Assembly: GCA_002477465.1 (NCBI GenBank)
Contig: DLPV01000018.1
Span: 854 to 52,153, forward strand
Reading direction: 5' to 3'
DNA from: Gammaproteobacteria bacterium UBA7449
GTDB lineage: Bacteria > Pseudomonadota > Gammaproteobacteria > Pseudomonadales > Pseudohongiellaceae
Length of the DNA stretch: 51,300 bases
Positions 48,796 to 51,300 of this stretch are shown here, in pieces. Under the pieces are notes generated by a model. It was given only the letters and a program-made list of their open reading frames with translations, had not been told where the DNA came from and made no database searches. A program made the translations under genes and the position numbers. The number at the start of each line of letters is the position of its first letter. Within the stretch, counting starts at the first letter, position 1.

Positions 48796-49334
48796 GCAAT
48801 ACAATTAACAATGAATATGTGGAATTACTGATACGAAATCGTTGGAAGCTCATCGAAGCAATCTGGTTGTTGCATGGCATCTTCGTGCGAACAAAAATCG
48901 ATTTCGGGGCTAAGACGGAGCATTTTTTTACCAACGCGACTGTGGAAACAAGCAATTTCTCTCTCGAGATAGGCCGTTTGTCAGAAGCATTCTTGGATCA
49001 GATGCTTGAATGCGACCTCACCGAGGAGATAGATAAAATTCGCATTAGTGACTGGCAAGAATGGACTTGCAGCTGGTGTGAATCAATTGAATTGAAAAAT
49101 AGTATCAAAAAACTTTGGCATGCACTGAATTGCAAAGCTGACATCAAAAAATGTGAAGTCTGTTACATAGACGCTAATGGCAAGTGGTACGCGTTAGCAC
49201 CCGAAAGTATGTGGAACGCTGAATACCTTCTAAAATTTGCACAGGATGAGGGTATAGATATCACCTGGCTAACAAACGAAATCAAGCAGCATCGAAAGGT
49301 GCCCAAACAATATGCTCTCTCGTCAGGCACATAG
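48792..49334 (+). CDS. Unrecognised protein coupled to the integrase
   Basis: The gene starts at GTG 48792, overlapping the integrase stop by 4 bp. The 180 residues are mostly helical, acidic and soluble, with no signal or membrane segment. Two Cys pairs are seen: CSWC at about 94-97 and CKADIKKCEVC at about 116-126, which could bind zinc. The end is basic (NEIKQHRKVPKQY). I recognise no family. Position suggests cargo or an accessory factor of the integration module. Confidence 0.7.
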   Translation: MSNTINNEYVELLIRNRWKLIEAIWLLHGIFVRTKIDFGAKTEHFFTNATVETSNFSLEIGRLSEAFLDQMLECDLTEEIDKIRISDWQEWTCSWCESIELKNSIKKLWHALNCKADIKKCEVCYIDANGKWYALAPESMWNAEYLLKFAQDEGIDITWLTNEIKQHRKVPKQYALSSGT

Positions 49335-49346
49335 AGGTTACGAAGC

Positions 49347-50246
49347 ATGACGCCAGCACTTCTAGAAATATTGAAGCTCGATGCATGGAAACTTGGGCTG
49401 GCGGCATGGGTATTCGCTGGCTACTCACCCCTTCGGCTGAAAAAAGACGGTCGATTAATACGCCTAGCTGACGGACAAGAAGTAGCGCATGGCAGCAGAG
49501 AATTCGGATATGCAGAAAAGCTGCAAGACAAAATACTATCCGGGCTTACAGACCACTACCAAAAAATTACCGGCGGCTGCGTAGATCCCAAAAAGGACCA
49601 TTTCCATCGCAACCGAATCTTAAATGAAGTAACCAATAATTGGGATGCTGCCACAAAAGTAGAATATGAGCTGAAAGGCATCTGGTGGCTCGATAAGGCA
49701 ATCGAAGCATATTATGTGCCAGCCTTTATCAATCCAGACGCAGTGAGTCCTTCCATACTCGAATATCGGGGTTACACCTCGTATAAAACGCCTGGCAGAA
49801 ATCATGTCCAATCCATAGGGTTCGCTGTAGTCAACAAGAGTGATACTGCAACCGGAGAAGTAGTGGAGACTCTGTTTAGAAAATCAGCAAACCCAAAAAG
49901 CGAGTTTTATGTCTGGCTACAAGATTTTGTGGTTGATGAATTTCTCCATGCTGAACCTCTTGAGCAAGTCAAAATTCCCGGATGTGACAAGCATTGGCAC
50001 CCAGTACCCACGGCTAAGACTGTGAGGGATAGATTGAAAGAAAAATTCTTCTCAGAGGAAACTCGAAAACCCGATATATTGGCGAAGCTAAAGGTAGCTA
50101 TTGCCAAGAATGGGTATATTTTATGGACTGACGAAACCGAAAAAACCCTCACCCCCCACAATCTTTCTCAGCGACTCGCCAGTTGGTTTGAAAACACTGA
50201 ATTCGGGGAGAGGCACAAAGCTGCCGTAAAAAAATCTGCACGGTAA
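49347..50246 (+). CDS. Unrecognised protein, third gene of the integrase operon
   Basis: The 299-residue protein follows 12 bp behind its neighbour, with GAGGTTACGAAGC upstream. It has a hydrophobic N-terminal helix (LDAWKLGLAAWVFAGYSPL), then a mixed domain with DHFHRNRILNEVTNNWD, KGIWWLDKAIEAYYVP and FYVWLQDFVVDEF, and a basic, helical end. No catalytic motif or known fold stands out. DHFHRN is His-rich and could bind metal. The strict coupling with the integrase makes it part of the same module. Confidence 0.7.
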   Translation: MTPALLEILKLDAWKLGLAAWVFAGYSPLRLKKDGRLIRLADGQEVAHGSREFGYAEKLQDKILSGLTDHYQKITGGCVDPKKDHFHRNRILNEVTNNWDAATKVEYELKGIWWLDKAIEAYYVPAFINPDAVSPSILEYRGYTSYKTPGRNHVQSIGFAVVNKSDTATGEVVETLFRKSANPKSEFYVWLQDFVVDEFLHAEPLEQVKIPGCDKHWHPVPTAKTVRDRLKEKFFSEETRKPDILAKLKVAIAKNGYILWTDETEKTLTPHNLSQRLASWFENTEFGERHKAAVKKSAR

Positions 50247-50247
50247 T

Positions 50248-50320
50248 CTGCACACTTACCCAAGCCTAGCTACACACAACCAAAAATAATCTACACACTT
50301 AGGATAAAACCTACACACTT
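50248..50320 (+). repeat. Four iteron-like direct repeats, about 21 bp apart
   Basis: CTGCACACTT (50248), CTACACACAA (50270), CTACACACTT (50291) and CTACACACTT (50311) start 22, 21 and 20 bases apart, so all face the same side of the helix. They fill the AT-rich gap before an HTH-protein gene. Iterons for replication initiation or a cooperative operator are the two likely roles. Confidence 0.75.
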
Positions 50321-50383
50321 TCTTACTCAGCTGCGAATACCAACTAATGTAAAGCTTTCTATTAGATATTAGGAGCTTCCAGA

Positions 50384-50620
50384 ATGTACAAACCGCAGCA
50401 TAATTCATCAGATGATCTAGTTCATATTCGTAGATCGATACGATCTGGCGAAGGTTATTCATCAATAAAAGATGTCTCTCGCTATTTCAGCATCTCCATC
50501 GCTACCGTTTACAACTGGATGAACGGCGGCGTAATACCGAGGGCATACAAAATTGGCGGTAAGCGCCGCTTTAAGAACTCCGAATTGCTGATGGCGGAGG
50601 CGACGTATGAGCGGATTTAG
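50384..50620 (+). CDS. AlpA/excisionase-like helix-turn-helix protein
   Basis: The 78-residue protein is one winged HTH of the excisionase/MerR type: YSSIKDVSRYFSISIATVYNWMNGGVIPRAYKIGGKRRFKNSEL, with the hallmark W-x-x-x-G-x-x-P...G-x-x-R-x-x. AGGAGC lies nine bases upstream of the ATG. In P4-like islands such proteins switch on integrase or excision. The iteron-like repeats directly upstream could be its binding sites. The next gene overlaps its end by 14 bp. Confidence 0.85.
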   Translation: MYKPQHNSSDDLVHIRRSIRSGEGYSSIKDVSRYFSISIATVYNWMNGGVIPRAYKIGGKRRFKNSELLMAEATYERI

Positions 50621-50846
50621 GAGAGCGATCGATAAGAACTGTAAAAATTGCATCTATGACCCCGGTGCGGCAGGTACATGGCGTCAACAAGTAACGCTTT
50701 GCTCTGCTAGGGAATGTCCATTCTATGATCTTCGCCCTGTTACGAAATCTAAAACCCCGAAAAGAGTCCTGAGCTACCATCAAACTCCAGAGGAGAAATA
50801 TCAGCTCATTCCTCAACCGACCCAAAGAGGGCCTAGGAATGTCTAA
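50607..50846 (+). CDS. Small cysteine-rich protein
   Basis: The 79-residue protein has four cysteines spaced CKNC...CSARECPFYDLRP, resembling a zinc-binding motif (C-x2-C...C-x4-C-P-L/F-Y) common in short phage and island proteins of unknown function. The C-terminal half is basic and Pro-rich. Start and stop overlap the neighbours by 14 and 8 bp, so it belongs to a tightly coupled operon. Confidence 0.75.
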   Translation: MSGFRRAIDKNCKNCIYDPGAAGTWRQQVTLCSARECPFYDLRPVTKSKTPKRVLSYHQTPEEKYQLIPQPTQRGPRNV

Positions 50847-51300
50847 TTTAAGCCTTGTTACGACCTCAGAAGGGCCTGATACGAACTCAGAGGGGGTATT
50901 GGAGGGTGTAGACTATCCTTTGATAGAACCGGGCATCTATGAAGCCATTTTGGTGTCATGGGAGACTTCTTCGAGATTCTCCAAGAAGATCCCAGGGGTA
51001 ACTACTCGTTTAAGGGGCGGGAAGATATATCTGAATTTCCAGATTGACCCTTACAACAACGCAGGATCGACAGGACAAAAGCATATTGTCTTCATGGCGC
51101 TGAATGCGAGAACTATCAAAAAACCAATCGGCCAAAAAGGCAAATTTACAGCAAGCCGTCGGAGCAAATACGGCAGGCTAGTGAAACGGCTCTTCGGCTC
51201 AGAAAAAGCAACTAGAGCTACTCCCAAATTATTTGAGAAAAAATTGTTCCACGTCAAAGTCCGAACGGTGATGACGGATGAAAATCAGAAAAAACTTAGC
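50839..51300 (+). CDS. Unrecognised island protein, cut by window edge
   Basis: From ATG 50839 the frame stays open for 154 codons to the right edge. It begins with a Ser/Thr/Glu-rich lead of about 25 residues, then VDYPLIEPGIYEAILVSWET, GGKIYLNFQIDP, and a basic stretch (RTIKKPIGQKGKFTASRRSKYGRLVKRLFG). The mix of beta-strands and a basic patch would suit nucleic acid binding, for instance in replication, but no family is recognised. It overlaps the cysteine-rich gene by 8 bp. Confidence 0.65.
   Translation, partial: MSNLSLVTTSEGPDTNSEGVLEGVDYPLIEPGIYEAILVSWETSSRFSKKIPGVTTRLRGGKIYLNFQIDPYNNAGSTGQKHIVFMALNARTIKKPIGQKGKFTASRRSKYGRLVKRLFGSEKATRATPKLFEKKLFHVKVRTVMTDENQKKLS

Noticed and set aside
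1..51300. CRISPR array, rRNA genes, insertion sequences
   Set aside because: I looked for regularly spaced repeats of 25-40 bases, rRNA signatures and transposase motifs and saw none.

Overview
The window looks like a chromosome segment of a gammaproteobacterium, probably a free-living, aerobic, perhaps marine one. The main reason is gene order: der-bamB-yfgM-hisS-ispG-rodZ-pilF-rlmN-ndk-(isc), with guaBA and xseA on one side and queA plus a tRNA-Leu on the other, is the arrangement known from Pseudomonas and relatives. IscR, IscS, IspG and GuaA keep the classical gammaproteobacterial lengths and catalytic positions. I cannot name the genus.

Layout. 1-975: the edge of a genomic island beyond the 3' end of guaA, with a truncated tyrosine recombinase, a terminator and a family of short repeats. 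976-4136: guaA and guaB (GMP synthesis). 4206-13707: an accessory stretch rich in exported proteins: a TMEM175-like membrane protein, a membrane-anchored PPIase with a HupE/UreJ protein, several secreted unknowns, an epoxide-hydrolase-like enzyme, and a run of c-type cytochrome, cupin, YtkA-like and MauG-type di-haem peroxidase genes. 13858-15843: two decayed genes lying tail to tail (a glycosyltransferase and a 2-oxoglutarate oxygenase). 16164-22037: a DAACS transporter, a secreted protein behind an FNR/Anr-type promoter, xseA, a DUF3307 pseudogene, a DsbA-like protein, an amidotransferase stub and DoxX.

22091-34705, all on the minus strand, is the housekeeping block from a threonine-dehydratase-like gene and der back to iscR. 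It covers ribosome assembly, outer-membrane assembly, histidyl-tRNA synthesis, isoprenoids, cell shape, pilus assembly, rRNA/tRNA methylation, nucleotide balance and Fe-S supply. The Isc locus is reduced: iscR and iscS are followed directly by ndk, so iscU, iscA, hscB, hscA and fdx are missing here, and IscS has an atypical C-terminal tail. 34794-46880 holds a frameshifted DinB-like gene, a PHP phosphoesterase, a zinc-ribbon protein, an ECF sigma/anti-sigma/exported coiled-coil operon, a rhodanese, leuA divergent from an Lrp-type regulator, a LytS/LytR-type two-component pair, mdh and queA. The trmJ/suhB/secFD/yajC/tgt genes that sit between isc and queA in Pseudomonas are not here.

47208 to the right edge is a second island beginning at tRNA-Leu(CAA). 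A P4-type integrase is translationally coupled to two unrecognised genes. An array of four iteron-like repeats spaced about two helical turns apart follows, then a compact overlapping operon of an AlpA/excisionase-like HTH protein, a small cysteine-rich protein and an unrecognised protein running off the window. This island and the reduced Isc locus are the most promising places for something new. At least five decayed genes in about 21 kb (13.9-35.3 kb) show that the accessory parts of this chromosome are eroding while the housekeeping genes stay intact.
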